Shown piece after piece: positions 26,613 to 37,519 of a stretch of 64,000 bases of DNA. The position numbers and the translations under genes are program-made. The notes under the pieces are model-generated. The model saw only the letters and a program-made list of their open reading frames with translations, did not search any database and was not told the DNA's origin. Origin of the DNA: Mycobacteriales bacterium (GTDB lineage Bacteria > Actinomycetota > Actinomycetes > Mycobacteriales > SCTD01); NCBI GenBank assembly GCA_030447385.1, contig JAUJOY010000001.1:809629-873628 (forward strand), in the 5' to 3' direction. Every line of letters begins with the position of its first letter. Within the stretch, counting starts at the first letter, position 1.

Positions 26613-26927
26613 GTGGGGTGGAGACGAGCCGAGCGCCCACCCGGCGCCCGCCCGGCCAGCGTCGCGACGAAGAGCCTGCGACAGCTGCCCTCCCTCGTGG
26701 TTCTGGCGGCCGTGGTGGCCGGCCTCGCGCTCACGGCCGCCGTGGAAGCCCAACCCGGGGTCATCGTCGTCGGGCTGGCCCTGCTGCTGGCCGGAGCCCT
26801 GCGACTGAGTCTTCCTACCCGCAGAGCAGGTTGGCTCGTCGTGCGCACGCGCGGCCTGGATGCGACGTTCCTGCTCGTCGTCGGCTTCGCCCTGATCCTG
26901 CTGGCCACCACGATCCCGAATCTGTGA
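26613..26927 (+). CDS. DUF3017 small membrane protein
   Basis: A 104-residue protein with a basic N-terminal tail (about 35 residues) and three membrane helices: [37 protein letters not shown] and [17 protein letters not shown]. Size, topology and position between folD and mdh match DUF3017. Function unknown. I take the GTG at 26613 because of the -10 element 6 bases upstream; an ATG 45 bases further upstream is in frame. Confidence 0.75.
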   Translation: MGWRRAERPPGARPASVATKSLRQLPSLVVLAAVVAGLALTAAVEAQPGVIVVGLALLLAGALRLSLPTRRAGWLVVRTRGLDATFLLVVGFALILLATTIPNL

Positions 26928-26974
26928 GCCGCACGCCGGCACCGGTCGCCGCCAGCGGGCCAAGGGGCCACTCG

Positions 26975-27985
<1,011 letters not shown>

Positions 27986-28047
27986 ACCGAGCGCCCGCCG
28001 GCCTGGCCAGACCCCGTACGCACCTGACCGAGAAGGCAAGGAGAACC

Positions 28048-29262
28048 GTGGCGAAGATCAAGGTCGAGAACCCGATCGTCGAGATGGACGGCGACGAGAT
28101 GACCCGCATTCTCTGGTTGTTCATCAAGGAGCAGCTGATCCTGCCCTACCTCGACGTCGACCTGAAGTACTACGACCTCGGCATCGAGTCGCGCGACGCC
28201 ACCGACGACCAGGTCACCGTCGACAGCGCCCTGGCCACCCAGAGGTACGGCGTCGCGGTCAAGTGCGCCACGATCACCCCGGACGAGGCACGGGTCGCCG
28301 AGTTCGGCCTGAAGAAGATGTGGAAGTCGCCCAACGGCACGATCCGCAACATCCTCGGCGGCGTCATCTTCCGTGAGCCGATCGTCATCTCCAACATCCC
28401 GCGGCTGGTCCCCGGCTGGACCAAGCCGATCATCATCGGCCGTCATGCGTTCGGCGACCAGTACCGCGCCACCGACATGGTCGTGCCGGGCCCGGGGTCG
28501 CTCACGCTGACCTACACGCCGTCGGACGGCAGCGAGCCGGTCGCGCTGGACGTCTTCGACTTCCCGGGCGGCGGCGTCGCGATGGCGATGTACAACGTCG
28601 ACGCGTCCATCCGGGACTTCGCCCGGGCCTCGCTGCGGTACGGGTTGGACCGGGGCCTGCCGGTCTACCTGTCCACGAAGAACACGATCATGAAGGCCTA
28701 CGACGGCCGCTTCAAGGACCTGTTCGCGGAGGTCTTCGCGCAGGAGTTCGCCGCCGACTTCGAGAAGGCCGGGATCACCTACGAGCACCGGCTCATCGAC
28801 GACATGGTGGCCGCCGCGCTGAAGTGGGAGGGCGGCTACGTCTGGGCGTGCAAGAACTACGACGGCGACGTCCAGTCCGACACCGTGGCGCAGGGCTTCG
28901 GCTCGCTGGGCCTCATGACCTCCGTCCTCCTGACCCCGGACGGCAGGACGGTCGAGGCCGAGGCCGCGCACGGCACGGTCACCCGGCACTTCCGCGAGCA
29001 CCAGAAGGGCAACCCCACCTCCACCAACCCGATCGCGTCGATCTTCGCCTGGACGCGGGCCCTGAGCCACCGGGGGAAGATGGACTCGACTCCTGAGGTC
29101 ACCCGGTTCGCCGAGACGCTGGAGCGGGTCTGCGTGCAGACCGTGGAGCAGGGGCTCATGACCAAGGACCTCGCCCTGCTCATCTCGCGGGACCAGCCCT
29201 ACCTGACGACGCAGGAGTTCCTCGCGGCGATCGACGACAACCTCAAGAAGGAGATGGTCTGA
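28048..29262 (+). CDS. icd: NADP-dependent isocitrate dehydrogenase (dimeric type)
   Basis: A 404-residue enzyme of the eukaryote-like homodimeric IDH group. [16 protein letters not shown] at the N-terminus, [20 protein letters not shown] (substrate-binding S-x-N-x-x-R), [13 protein letters not shown], the catalytic Lys/Tyr region and [17 protein letters not shown], which forms part of the NADP site. The GTG at 28048 has a strong AAGGAGA ribosome-binding site. It produces 2-oxoglutarate and NADPH. Confidence 0.97.
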   Translation: MAKIKVENPIVEMDGDEMTRILWLFIKEQLILPYLDVDLKYYDLGIESRDATDDQVTVDSALATQRYGVAVKCATITPDEARVAEFGLKKMWKSPNGTIRNILGGVIFREPIVISNIPRLVPGWTKPIIIGRHAFGDQYRATDMVVPGPGSLTLTYTPSDGSEPVALDVFDFPGGGVAMAMYNVDASIRDFARASLRYGLDRGLPVYLSTKNTIMKAYDGRFKDLFAEVFAQEFAADFEKAGITYEHRLIDDMVAAALKWEGGYVWACKNYDGDVQSDTVAQGFGSLGLMTSVLLTPDGRTVEAEAAHGTVTRHFREHQKGNPTSTNPIASIFAWTRALSHRGKMDSTPEVTRFAETLERVCVQTVEQGLMTKDLALLISRDQPYLTTQEFLAAIDDNLKKEMV

Positions 29263-29759
29263 GCACCGCCTTGCGGCACAGCTACGACTGCCCTGCGGAC
29301 GTCGCTGCCACCTTCGCTGTGCTGTCCAGCGATGCGTGGGCGCACAGGAAGGCGGAGGTCCTGCGCGACGGCAGTCGGGTGGTGCACCGCGAGGAAGGCC
29401 CCGACGGTGGCGTGCGTCTGGCGGTGTCGCGCGAACTGCCCGCCGGCGTGCCCGGCTTCCTGCAGCGCTTCCTGCCTCCCGACAACCGGGTGCTGCAGAG
29501 CGACGAGTGGGGGCCGGAGCGGCCGGACGGCTCCCGGCACGCGACCTGGACCGCCGACATCCCGGGCGCGCCCGCCTCGGTGGGCGGCGCCATGCGCCTC
29601 GTCCCCGCTGACGCCGGCTGCACCTACGTCGTGGAGGGCACGGTCTCGGTGTCGGTCCCGCTGGTCGGCGGCAGGGCAGAGAAGTTCCTGCGCGACATGC
29701 TCGGCCGGCTGCTCGACAAGGAGGCCGATGTCCTGCGCACGATGGTGAGCGGCACGTGA
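29259..29759 (+). CDS. DUF2505-like START-fold protein
   Basis: A protein of about 166 residues with no membrane segment or signal. [19 protein letters not shown] at the N-terminus and the alternating beta pattern up to [20 protein letters not shown] fit the SRPBCC-like DUF2505 family. Function unknown. A CTG at 29259 (overlapping the icd stop as CTGA, with AAGGAG about 6 bases upstream) is better placed than the first conventional codon, TTG at 29271, which would be 18 bases from that ribosome-binding site. The two choices differ by four residues. Confidence 0.72.
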   Translation: MSTALRHSYDCPADVAATFAVLSSDAWAHRKAEVLRDGSRVVHREEGPDGGVRLAVSRELPAGVPGFLQRFLPPDNRVLQSDEWGPERPDGSRHATWTADIPGAPASVGGAMRLVPADAGCTYVVEGTVSVSVPLVGGRAEKFLRDMLGRLLDKEADVLRTMVSGT

Positions 29760-29788
29760 ACAGCGCCTCCGGTGACAAGATGCCGCCC

Positions 29789-30808
29789 ATGGATCTCCAG
29801 CCGACCGCACGCCTCCGCGTGCTGAGCGGCATCCGGCCGACCGGCCAGAGCTTCCAGCTGGGCAACTACGTGGGTGCGGTCCGGCACTGGGCCGCGATGC
29901 AGGACGAGCACGAGTGCTTCTTCTTCCTGGCCGACCTGCATGCGCTCACCGAGGTCCCCGATCCGGACCGGCTCCGGGCGCGTACGCGGGAGTCGGTCGC
30001 CGAGCTGCTCGCGATGGGCGTCGACCCGTCCCGCAGCACCGTCTTCGCCCAGAGCCACCTCCCCCAGCACGTCGAGCTCGCGTGGGTGCTGGGGTGCCTC
30101 GCGGGTTTCGGCGAGGCCCAGCGCATGACGCAGTTCAAGGAGAAGGCCGCTGCGGGGACGCCCGCGAGCGTCGGCCTGTTCACCTACCCCGTCCTCCAGG
30201 CCGCCGACATCCTGATGTACCAGGCCAGTGCGGTTCCGATCGGGGAGGACCAGCGCCAGCACCTCGAGCTGACCCGTGACCTCGCCCAGCGGTTCAACGC
30301 CCGCTACGGCGAGACCTTCGCCCTCCCGCAGCCCTACGCGGCCCGCACCGGCGAGCGCATCAAGGACCTGCAGGACCCCGGACGCAAGATGAGCAAGGGC
30401 ATCGGCGGCAACGGCACGGTGTGGGTGCTCGACGACCCGGGGACGGTCACGAAGAAGATCAAGAGCGCCGTGACGGACACCGGTCGGGAGGTCCTCGCCG
30501 GCGAGGACAAGGCGGGGATCACCAACCTGCTCACGATCCTGTCCGTCGCCACCGGCCGACCGGTCCGCGACCTCGAGCTCGCCTACGCCGGCAAGGGTTA
30601 CGGCGACTTCAAGGCCGACGTGGCGCAGGCCGTCGTGGAGCTGTTCACACCCATCCGGGCGCGCTACGCGCAGCTCGCGGCCGACCCCGGTCACCTCGAC
30701 GGCGTCCTCGCGCAGGGCGCCGCCCAGGCGGGCGCGGTGGCGGAGAAGACGATGGCGGACGTGCGCGAGCGCATCGGCCTGCTGGCTCCGGCGCGGCAGG
30801 CGTGCTGA
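29789..30808 (+). CDS. trpS: Tryptophanyl-tRNA synthetase
   Basis: A 339-residue class Ic synthetase that charges tRNA-Trp. The HIGH-like motif lies in SGIRPTGQSFQLGNYVGAV, the KMSKS-like motif in GRKMSKGIGG (about 197-204), and VGEDQ-type substrate contact appears as PIGEDQRQHLELTRD. The length is usual. I prefer the ATG at 29789 (MDLQPTARLRVLSG) to the GTG at 29756, which would overlap the previous stop. The stop shares a base with the next ATG (TGATG). Confidence 0.95.
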   Translation: MDLQPTARLRVLSGIRPTGQSFQLGNYVGAVRHWAAMQDEHECFFFLADLHALTEVPDPDRLRARTRESVAELLAMGVDPSRSTVFAQSHLPQHVELAWVLGCLAGFGEAQRMTQFKEKAAAGTPASVGLFTYPVLQAADILMYQASAVPIGEDQRQHLELTRDLAQRFNARYGETFALPQPYAARTGERIKDLQDPGRKMSKGIGGNGTVWVLDDPGTVTKKIKSAVTDTGREVLAGEDKAGITNLLTILSVATGRPVRDLELAYAGKGYGDFKADVAQAVVELFTPIRARYAQLAADPGHLDGVLAQGAAQAGAVAEKTMADVRERIGLLAPARQAC

Positions 30809-31365
30809 TGGCGCTGCGCGACTTCGGTGTCGCGTTCGGGATCCCCGAGCCGTGGACGAGCGAGCTGCAGAGCTGGCGGGAGCGGCTCGGAGACCCCAAC
30901 GCCGGTGGCATCCCGCCGCACGTCACCCTGCTGCCGCCGACCGCGCTGCCTGAGGAGGCCCTGCCCGACGTCGAGGAGCACCTGCGTCAGGTGGCCGCGG
31001 CGGAGCGGCCGTTCTCGATGCACCTGCACGGCACAGCCACCTTCCGCCCGGTCTCGCCGGTGGTCTTCGTGCCCCTTGCGGAGGGAGTCTCGGACTGTCA
31101 GCGGGTGCAGTCCAAGGTGCGCACCGGCCCGCTCGCCCGGCCGCTGAGCTTCGCCTACCACCCCCACGTCACGGTCGCGCACGACCTCGACGAGCAGGCG
31201 CTGGACGAGGCCTTCCGCGCGCTCGAGGACTACGACGCGTGCTTCACCGTCTGGGGCTTCACGCTGTTCGAGCAGGACCGGCAGGGCATCTGGCGACCGC
31301 AGCGCGACTTCCCGTTCGGCGCGGCCGGCCTGCCGGGCCCGCTGGAACCGCACGGCCACCGGTGA
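30808..31365 (+). CDS. 2'-5' RNA ligase / cyclic phosphodiesterase family protein
   Basis: A 185-residue 2H-phosphoesterase-fold protein. The two His-x-Thr motifs appear in IPPHVTLLPPTAL (about residue 32) and YHPHVTVAHDLDE (about 115), the catalytic pair of the family. Likely acts on RNA 2'-5' or cyclic phosphate ends; the physiological substrate is unknown. Its start overlaps the trpS stop and its stop overlaps the YihY gene start by four bases (GTGA), so the three genes are translationally linked. Confidence 0.86.
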   Translation: MALRDFGVAFGIPEPWTSELQSWRERLGDPNAGGIPPHVTLLPPTALPEEALPDVEEHLRQVAAAERPFSMHLHGTATFRPVSPVVFVPLAEGVSDCQRVQSKVRTGPLARPLSFAYHPHVTVAHDLDEQALDEAFRALEDYDACFTVWGFTLFEQDRQGIWRPQRDFPFGAAGLPGPLEPHGHR

Positions 31366-32522
31366 GCTCCCCCGCTGCCGTGCTGGGGCGCGCCCGCGAG
31401 CGGCAACCCACCCTGGACCACGCGATCCGCGCCGTCGGGCGCTACCTGGCCGACAGCGGCGACCGGCAGGCGGCCTCGGTCACCTTCTTCGGCTTCCTGT
31501 CCTTCTTCCCCCTGCTGGCGCTCGCGGCCTCCCTGCTCGCGCTGTTCCTGGGCGACGAGGCGATCGGCACGGTCGTCCGCGAGGTGAACTCCTACGCGCC
31601 CGGACTGGCCGAGCAGCTGGACCTCGACGAGATCCTCCGGAAGAACACGAAGGTCGGGATCACCGGGCTGCTCGGCCTGACCGCGCTGCTCTACACCGGG
31701 CTGGGCTGGGTCGACGCGCTGCGCGAGGCCATCCGGGTGATCTGGCACCACAACGTCAAGGAAGGCAACTTCCTGGTCAAGAAGGCCAAGGACATCCTCA
31801 TCCTCGCCGGGCTCGGCGTGACCGTGGTGCTCTCCGTGGGCGTCTCTGCGGCGACCGGCGCGTTCACCGAGTTCGCGCTCGACCTGATCGGGCTGGAGAA
31901 GACGGTTGCGGCGGTAGCCCTGGCTAAGGTCGTCGGGATCGCGCTGGGCCTGCTGACGAACACAGGGCTGTTCCTGTTCCTGTTCATGCGCCTGCCGAAG
32001 GTGCAGTCCCCCTTCCGCCGGGTCTTCCGGGCCGCCCTGCTCGCGGCTGTCCTGTTCGAGGTGCTCAAGCGGGTGGGCGCCATCTACATCGAGCGGACCA
32101 CCGAGAACCCGCTGTACGGCGCCTTCGCCGTCATCGTCGGGCTGCTCGTGTGGATCAACATCGTGTCCCGGATGCTGCTGCTGTGCGCGGCGTGGGCGGT
32201 CACCGCTCCGTACGACTCCGACGTGGCCCCCTCCGGGACCGCGAGCGTGGAGCTGGCGTTGATGGCGGGTATTCCCCCGGAGCTCGCCGACGACGCACCG
32301 GTCGAGCCGGGGAGCTCGCCACCCGAGCCGCCGCCCGGCGCGGCAGCGGCGACCGGGGCGGTCGCCGGGCCGGCACCGGCGCCGCTGGCCGCCGACCCGA
32401 AGAGCCGCGCCGAGGCGCTGGTCCGCAAGGCCGCGCAGTTCAGCGCGGGCGCGATGGGGATGGCCGTGATGGCGGTGGTCATCTACGTGCTCAAGACCGG
32501 GAAGGGGATGCTGCGCCGCTAG
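31362..32522 (+). CDS. YihY/UPF0761 (BrkB-like) membrane protein
   Basis: A 386-residue protein with about six membrane helices in residues 30-280. The conserved opening DRQAASVTFFGFLSFFPLLALAAS, the loop GWVDALREAIRVIW and GLLVWINIVSRMLLLCAAW are family signatures. A long Ala/Pro-rich cytoplasmic linker (about 290-345) precedes a final hydrophobic helix. Function not established; once called virulence factor BrkB. Start GTG at 31362 overlaps the upstream stop. Confidence 0.9.
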   Translation: MSSPAAVLGRARERQPTLDHAIRAVGRYLADSGDRQAASVTFFGFLSFFPLLALAASLLALFLGDEAIGTVVREVNSYAPGLAEQLDLDEILRKNTKVGITGLLGLTALLYTGLGWVDALREAIRVIWHHNVKEGNFLVKKAKDILILAGLGVTVVLSVGVSAATGAFTEFALDLIGLEKTVAAVALAKVVGIALGLLTNTGLFLFLFMRLPKVQSPFRRVFRAALLAAVLFEVLKRVGAIYIERTTENPLYGAFAVIVGLLVWINIVSRMLLLCAAWAVTAPYDSDVAPSGTASVELALMAGIPPELADDAPVEPGSSPPEPPPGAAAATGAVAGPAPAPLAADPKSRAEALVRKAAQFSAGAMGMAVMAVVIYVLKTGKGMLRR

Positions 32523-32574
32523 CCGCGCGCGCGGGGAGGTGCCCGTACGACGCCGGCCACGACCGCCCTGCCGC

Positions 32575-33681
32575 CTACGGGCGCCCCGCCGGGCGCCGGC
32601 GCACCGCGCAGACCGCGGCGGCGGCCAGGCCCATCCCGACCAGGGTGAAGGGCAGGCCGGAAGCGCGGTCGGCGACGGCCCGCGCGGATCCGGTCACGCT
32701 GCCGTCGGCCACCGCCGCGAGCAGGTCGTCCTCGGTCTGCTCGTTCAGCGTCCCGACCGGTCGCACCTGCCCTGCCGCGAACCCCCAGTCGAGCAGCTTC
32801 GCCGCCTCGTCGAAGATCTTCGGCTGACCCTTCATGAGCGTGACGACCAGCCGCCGCCCGTCACGCTCCGCAGCTCCGACGTAGGTCGCCCGGGCGGCCG
32901 ACGTGAAGCCGTTCTTGACCCCGATCGACCCCGGGTAGTCCTTGAGCATCTTGTTCTTGTTGACGATCTCGATCCGCGGCTTGCCGGGAGGGCCGCTGAC
33001 GCTGCTGCGGCGGGTGCTCACGTAGCGGGCGAAGCGCTCGTCGCCGAGACCCGCGCGGGCGATGAGCGCCAGGTCGTAGGGCGAGCTGACCTGACCGGGC
33101 GCGTCCAGGCCGTGCGGGTTGACCGCCCGGGTGTCGAGCGCGCCCAGCTCGCGCGCCGTGTGGTTCATCAGGTCGGCGGTGGCCTGGCGTCCACCCGCGG
33201 CCGAGCCGAGCGTCAGCGCCGCGTCGTTGCCGGAGACCAGGAGCAGGGCCGCGAACAGCTCCTGCGCGGGGTAGCCCACCCCCTCGACCAGCCCCACCTT
33301 GCTGCCCTCGACGTTGATGTCGGAGAAGGTGGGCACGATCGGCTCCACCCGGTCGTGCAGCACCGGGAGGAGCGTCACGGCGGTGAGCATCTTCAGCGTG
33401 CTGGCCGGGGCGTAGAGACCGTGCGGGTCCCTCGCCGCGAGCACCTCCCCGCTGTCGAGGTCGGCGAGCAGCCAGCCGGCTGCCGCCACCTCGGGCAGGG
33501 TCGGGGCGTCCGCGTCGATGGCGATGCCGCTGGTCCCGAGGGCCTCGCCGCCGGCCACCTCCACCGCGGCGGGAGCAGCCCCGCCGGGTGCCGCCGCGGC
33601 GGGTGCCGCTGCGCCGAACGCGAGGGTTCCAGCGGCCAGCACCGAGGCCAGCACCGACGCGAGCCCGGGAAGCAAGGACAT
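32575..33681 (-). CDS. D-alanyl-D-alanine carboxypeptidase (penicillin-binding protein)
   Basis: A 368-residue exported serine peptidase (S11) that trims the terminal D-Ala from peptidoglycan stem peptides. Signal peptide at residues 1-31, ending around AAAPAAAA. Active-site motifs: SxxK in PASTLKML (about 92-99), SxN in LVSGNDAAL, and the third box reads KNG in GVKNGFTSAA where KTG is usual. A C-terminal hydrophobic segment and Arg-rich tail (LVGMGLAAAAVCAVRRR) should anchor it in the membrane. Divergent from the SCO4848-like gene. Confidence 0.93.
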   Translation of the reverse strand: MSLLPGLASVLASVLAAGTLAFGAAAPAAAAPGGAAPAAVEVAGGEALGTSGIAIDADAPTLPEVAAAGWLLADLDSGEVLAARDPHGLYAPASTLKMLTAVTLLPVLHDRVEPIVPTFSDINVEGSKVGLVEGVGYPAQELFAALLLVSGNDAALTLGSAAGGRQATADLMNHTARELGALDTRAVNPHGLDAPGQVSSPYDLALIARAGLGDERFARYVSTRRSSVSGPPGKPRIEIVNKNKMLKDYPGSIGVKNGFTSAARATYVGAAERDGRRLVVTLMKGQPKIFDEAAKLLDWGFAAGQVRPVGTLNEQTEDDLLAAVADGSVTGSARAVADRASGLPFTLVGMGLAAAAVCAVRRRPAGRP

Positions 33682-33736
33682 GATCCGGCGACGCTACCGG
33701 CAGGACGTCTCCTGGCCGGTCAACGACACTGGCCTC

Positions 33737-33961
33737 GTGCGCCTGACCCGCCGGACCGCGGCCTTCCTCGTCCTCGCCGGGCTGTGGCCGCTGCTGATCT
33801 GGCCCAACTTCGTCCGGGTGGTGGCGAGCGACGACCGCGCCTTCGACGACGGGCCGACCGCGTACCTGGTGGTGCACGTCGCGCTCGCCGGGGTGTCGAT
33901 GTCGCTCGGTCTCGCGCTGGTCGTGCTCGGCGTGCGGACCTGGCGGCGTACGCCGGGCTGA
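33737..33961 (+). CDS. SCO4848-like small membrane protein
   Basis: A 74-residue protein with two membrane helices, TAAFLVLAGLWPLLIWPNFV and VVHVALAGVSMSLGLALVVL, joined by a short DDRAFDDGPTAY loop. Size, helices and the position next to a D-Ala-D-Ala carboxypeptidase and ahead of sdhB match the SCO4848 family. Function unknown. The GTG at 33737 lies 6 bases after GACACT, a -10-like hexamer, so it may be leaderless. Confidence 0.8.
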   Translation: MRLTRRTAAFLVLAGLWPLLIWPNFVRVVASDDRAFDDGPTAYLVVHVALAGVSMSLGLALVVLGVRTWRRTPG

Positions 33962-33979
33962 GCGAGCCAGCCTGACCGG

Positions 33980-34735
<756 letters not shown>

Positions 34736-34754
34736 GCGGTGGGTTCTCCGGTCA

Positions 34755-36539
34755 TCAGTACTTGCGCTCCATCGGCTGGTAGCGGGTCTGGACGACGGGC
34801 TTGTAGTCCAGCCGCACGTCGGACTGGAAGTGGGTGGCACCGGTGGCGTCGGCCACCTTGTAGGCCATCGTGTGCCGCAGGAAGTTGACGTCGTCGCGGT
34901 GCGGGTAGTCCTCGCGGAAGTGCCCGCCGCGCGACTCGTTGCGGGCCTTCGCGGAGGCCACCAGGCACTCCGCCAGGTCGAGCAGGAAGCCGAGCTCGAC
35001 CGCCTCGAGCAGCTCGGTGTTGTAGCGCCGCCCGCGGTCCGCGACCCCGACCCGCAGGTAGCGCTCCTTGAGGGCGGCGATGTCGATCTCGGCCTGCTTG
35101 AGGGTCGCCTCGGTGCGGTAGACCGACGCGTTGGTGTCCATCGTCTCCTGCAGGCCGGAGCGGATGGCGGCGACCAGCTCGGTGCCCCCGCCGTCGCGGA
35201 GGCGCTGCAGCAGCGCGAGCGTGTCCCTCTCCGGCTCCGGCGGCAGCTCGACGAAGTCCACGGAGTTGGCGTACGCCGCCGCCGACAGGCCACCTCGCCG
35301 GCCGAAGACGTTGATGTCGAGCAGGGAGTTGGTCCCGAGCCGGTTGGCTCCGTGCACCGACACGCAGGCGACCTCCCCGGCGGCGAACAGGCCCGGTACG
35401 ACGTCGGTGTTGTTGCGCAGCACCTGGGCGTCGATGTTGGTCGGCACCCCGCCCATCGCGTAGTGCGCCGTGGGCTGGATGGGGATCGGCGCGGTGTAGG
35501 GCTCGATGCCGAGGTAGGTGCGGGCGAACTCGGTGATGTCAGGGAGCTTGGCGTCGAGCTGCTCCGGCGGCAGGTGGGTGAGGTCGAGGAAGACGTGGTC
35601 GCCGGCCGGCCCGCAGCCCCGGCCCTGGCGGATCTCGGTGTAGATGGCACGGGCGACCATGTCCCGCGGCGCCAGGTCCTTGATGGTCGGCGCATAGCGC
35701 TCCATGAAGCGCTCGCCGTCCTTGTTGCGCAGGATGCCGCCCTCGCCGCGCGCCCCCTCGGTGAGCAGGATGCCCATCTTCCAGATGCCCGTCGGGTGGA
35801 ACTGGAAGAACTCCATGTCCTCGAGCGGCAGCCCCTTGCGGTAGACGATGCCCATGCCGTCACCGGTCAGCGTGTGGGCGTTCGAGGTGACCTTGAAGAC
35901 CTTGCCGAAGCCGCCGGTCGCGAACAGCACCGCCTTGGTGTGGAACACGTGCGTCTCGCCGGTCCCGAGCTCGTAGGCGATGACGCCGCTGGTGACCCGC
36001 TCGGTGCCCCCACCCTCTGTGGGCACCTCGCTGAAGACCAGGTCCAGCACGTAGAACTCGTTGAAGAAGTCGATCTCGTGCTTGACGCACTGCTGGTAGA
36101 GCGTCTGCAGGATCATGTGGCCGGTGCGGTCCGCGGCGAAGCAGGACCGGCGTACGGCTGCCTGGCCGTGGCTGCGGGTGTGCCCGCCGAAGCGGCGCTG
36201 GTCGATCCGGCCCTCAGGGGTGCGGTTGAACGGCAGGCCCATCTTCTCCAGGTCGAGGACCGCGTCGATGGCCTCCTTGCACATCACCTCCGCGGCGTCC
36301 TGGTCGACCAGGTAGTCACCCCCCTTGACGGTGTCGAAGGTGTGCCACTCCCAGTTGTCCTCCTCCACGTTGGCCAGAGCCGCGCACATCCCGCCCTGGG
36401 CGGCGCCGGTGTGCGAGCGGGTCGGGTAGAGCTTGGTGAGCACGGCCGTACGCGAGCGCTGGCCCGCCTCGAGCGCGGCCCGCATGCCGGCGCCTCCGGC
36501 TCCGACGATGATCGTGTCGTAGCGGTGGAACTGGACCAT
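34755..36539 (-). CDS. sdhA: Succinate dehydrogenase flavoprotein subunit
   Basis: A 594-residue FAD subunit oxidising succinate to fumarate. FAD-binding IIVGAGGAGMRAALEAG, covalent-FAD His in TRSHTGAAQGGM (about residue 42), HTRSHGQAAVRRS, substrate-site FQFHPTGIW, and the catalytic Arg region in QPTAHYAMGGVPTNIDAQVL and HGANRLGTNSLLD. The C-terminal domain has the long helices typical of SdhA (residues 440-560). Length usual. Confidence 0.97.
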   Translation of the reverse strand: MVQFHRYDTIIVGAGGAGMRAALEAGQRSRTAVLTKLYPTRSHTGAAQGGMCAALANVEEDNWEWHTFDTVKGGDYLVDQDAAEVMCKEAIDAVLDLEKMGLPFNRTPEGRIDQRRFGGHTRSHGQAAVRRSCFAADRTGHMILQTLYQQCVKHEIDFFNEFYVLDLVFSEVPTEGGGTERVTSGVIAYELGTGETHVFHTKAVLFATGGFGKVFKVTSNAHTLTGDGMGIVYRKGLPLEDMEFFQFHPTGIWKMGILLTEGARGEGGILRNKDGERFMERYAPTIKDLAPRDMVARAIYTEIRQGRGCGPAGDHVFLDLTHLPPEQLDAKLPDITEFARTYLGIEPYTAPIPIQPTAHYAMGGVPTNIDAQVLRNNTDVVPGLFAAGEVACVSVHGANRLGTNSLLDINVFGRRGGLSAAAYANSVDFVELPPEPERDTLALLQRLRDGGGTELVAAIRSGLQETMDTNASVYRTEATLKQAEIDIAALKERYLRVGVADRGRRYNTELLEAVELGFLLDLAECLVASAKARNESRGGHFREDYPHRDDVNFLRHTMAYKVADATGATHFQSDVRLDYKPVVQTRYQPMERKY

Positions 36540-36553
36540 GTCGCGCAGCTCCT

Positions 36554-36997
36554 CTAGCCGGAGATCTCGGGGTCGAACGTGAAGATCACCAGGGTGCCGA
36601 GCAGGAGCACCAGGAACGACGAGGTGTAGAGCAGCATCTTCAGCCAGAAGCGCGTGCCGTCGCGCTCGGCGTAGTCGTTGATGATGACGCGCAGTCCGTT
36701 GGTGCCGTGCAGCTGCGCGAGCCACAGCTGGGCAAGATCCCAGGTGCGCCAGAACGGTGACGCCCAGCGGCCCGCCACGAAGCCGAAGTTGATGCGCTGC
36801 ACGCCGTCGTCGAGCAGCAGCATGATGAACAGGTGCCCGAGCACGAGGAAGACCAGCAGCAACCCCGACATGCGCATGAAGATCCACGCGTACATCTCGA
36901 AGTTGGTCCCCGTCCGGCGGGCGGAGGGACGCCGCGAGCGTGGGGCCTCGATGACGGGCCGGGACGGCGCGTCCGCCGAGACGCCGATCGTCGTCAC
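36554..36997 (-). CDS. sdhD: Succinate dehydrogenase hydrophobic membrane anchor
   Basis: A 147-residue anchor with three helices (IFMRMSGLLLVFLVLGHLFI, AQLHGTNGLRVIINDYAE region, FLVLLLGTLVIFTF). HGTNGLRVI carries a probable quinone/heme-site His. The start GTG at 36997 overlaps the sdhC stop by four bases (GTGA). The N-terminal 35 residues are charged and cytoplasmic. Confidence 0.92.
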   Translation of the reverse strand: MTTIGVSADAPSRPVIEAPRSRRPSARRTGTNFEMYAWIFMRMSGLLLVFLVLGHLFIMLLLDDGVQRINFGFVAGRWASPFWRTWDLAQLWLAQLHGTNGLRVIINDYAERDGTRFWLKMLLYTSSFLVLLLGTLVIFTFDPEISG

Positions 36998-37386
36998 GAG
37001 GCGCTGCCGAAGAGCTGGGCGAAGGTGTGCGAGACCATCCGGTAGGTGGCGCCGACCATGACCGGCACGAAGACCGCGAGCACCACCCAGGTCATCTGCT
37101 TCTGGTAGCGGGTGCCCTTCTCCCAGAAGTCGATGGCCATGACCCGCAACCCGTTGAGCGCGTGGAAGAGCACCGCACCGACCAGCCCCACCTCCATGAG
37201 GTTGACCAGCGGCGTCTTGTAGGTGTCCATGATGCGGTTGTAGGAGTCCGGCGAGACCCGCACGAGCGCGGTATCGAGGACGTGCGCGAAGAGGAAGAAG
37301 AAGATCAGGACGCCGGTGACGCGGTGCGCCACCCAGCTCCACATGCCCTCGCGGCCTCGGTAGAGCGTGCCTGCGGGTGCCTGCAC
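36994..37386 (-). CDS. sdhC: Succinate dehydrogenase cytochrome b556 subunit
   Basis: A 130-residue membrane subunit, first gene of the operon. WSWVAHRVTGVLIFFFLFAH (S-x-x-x-R quinone-site pattern and heme-region His), VGAVLFHALNGLRVMAIDFW and MTWVVLAVFVPVMVGATYRM form the three helices. The GTG at 37386 is preceded by GAGGAGG at good spacing. It anchors SdhAB and binds quinone. Confidence 0.94.
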   Translation of the reverse strand: MQAPAGTLYRGREGMWSWVAHRVTGVLIFFFLFAHVLDTALVRVSPDSYNRIMDTYKTPLVNLMEVGLVGAVLFHALNGLRVMAIDFWEKGTRYQKQMTWVVLAVFVPVMVGATYRMVSHTFAQLFGSAS

Positions 37387-37457
37387 GGGAAGCCTCCTCG
37401 GGACGGCGCGAACTGTTCGGGGACGAGGGGCCGCAGCGCCTGTCGAGCTACCTGTCC

Positions 37458-37463
37458 AGCCTA
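37458..37463 (-). promoter_or_regulatory. Possible -10 (TAGGCT) of the sdhCDAB promoter
   Basis: On the minus strand TAGGCT lies 71 bases before the sdhC start within the 133-base gap (37387-37519) between sdhC and the kinase gene. No convincing -35 was seen. The rest of the gap shows no other clear element. Confidence 0.35.
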
Positions 37464-37519
37464 ACCAGGGCAGTTCGGGCCGCCACCCGGGGACCTCGGC
37501 CGGGGATGTGAGTCCGGTC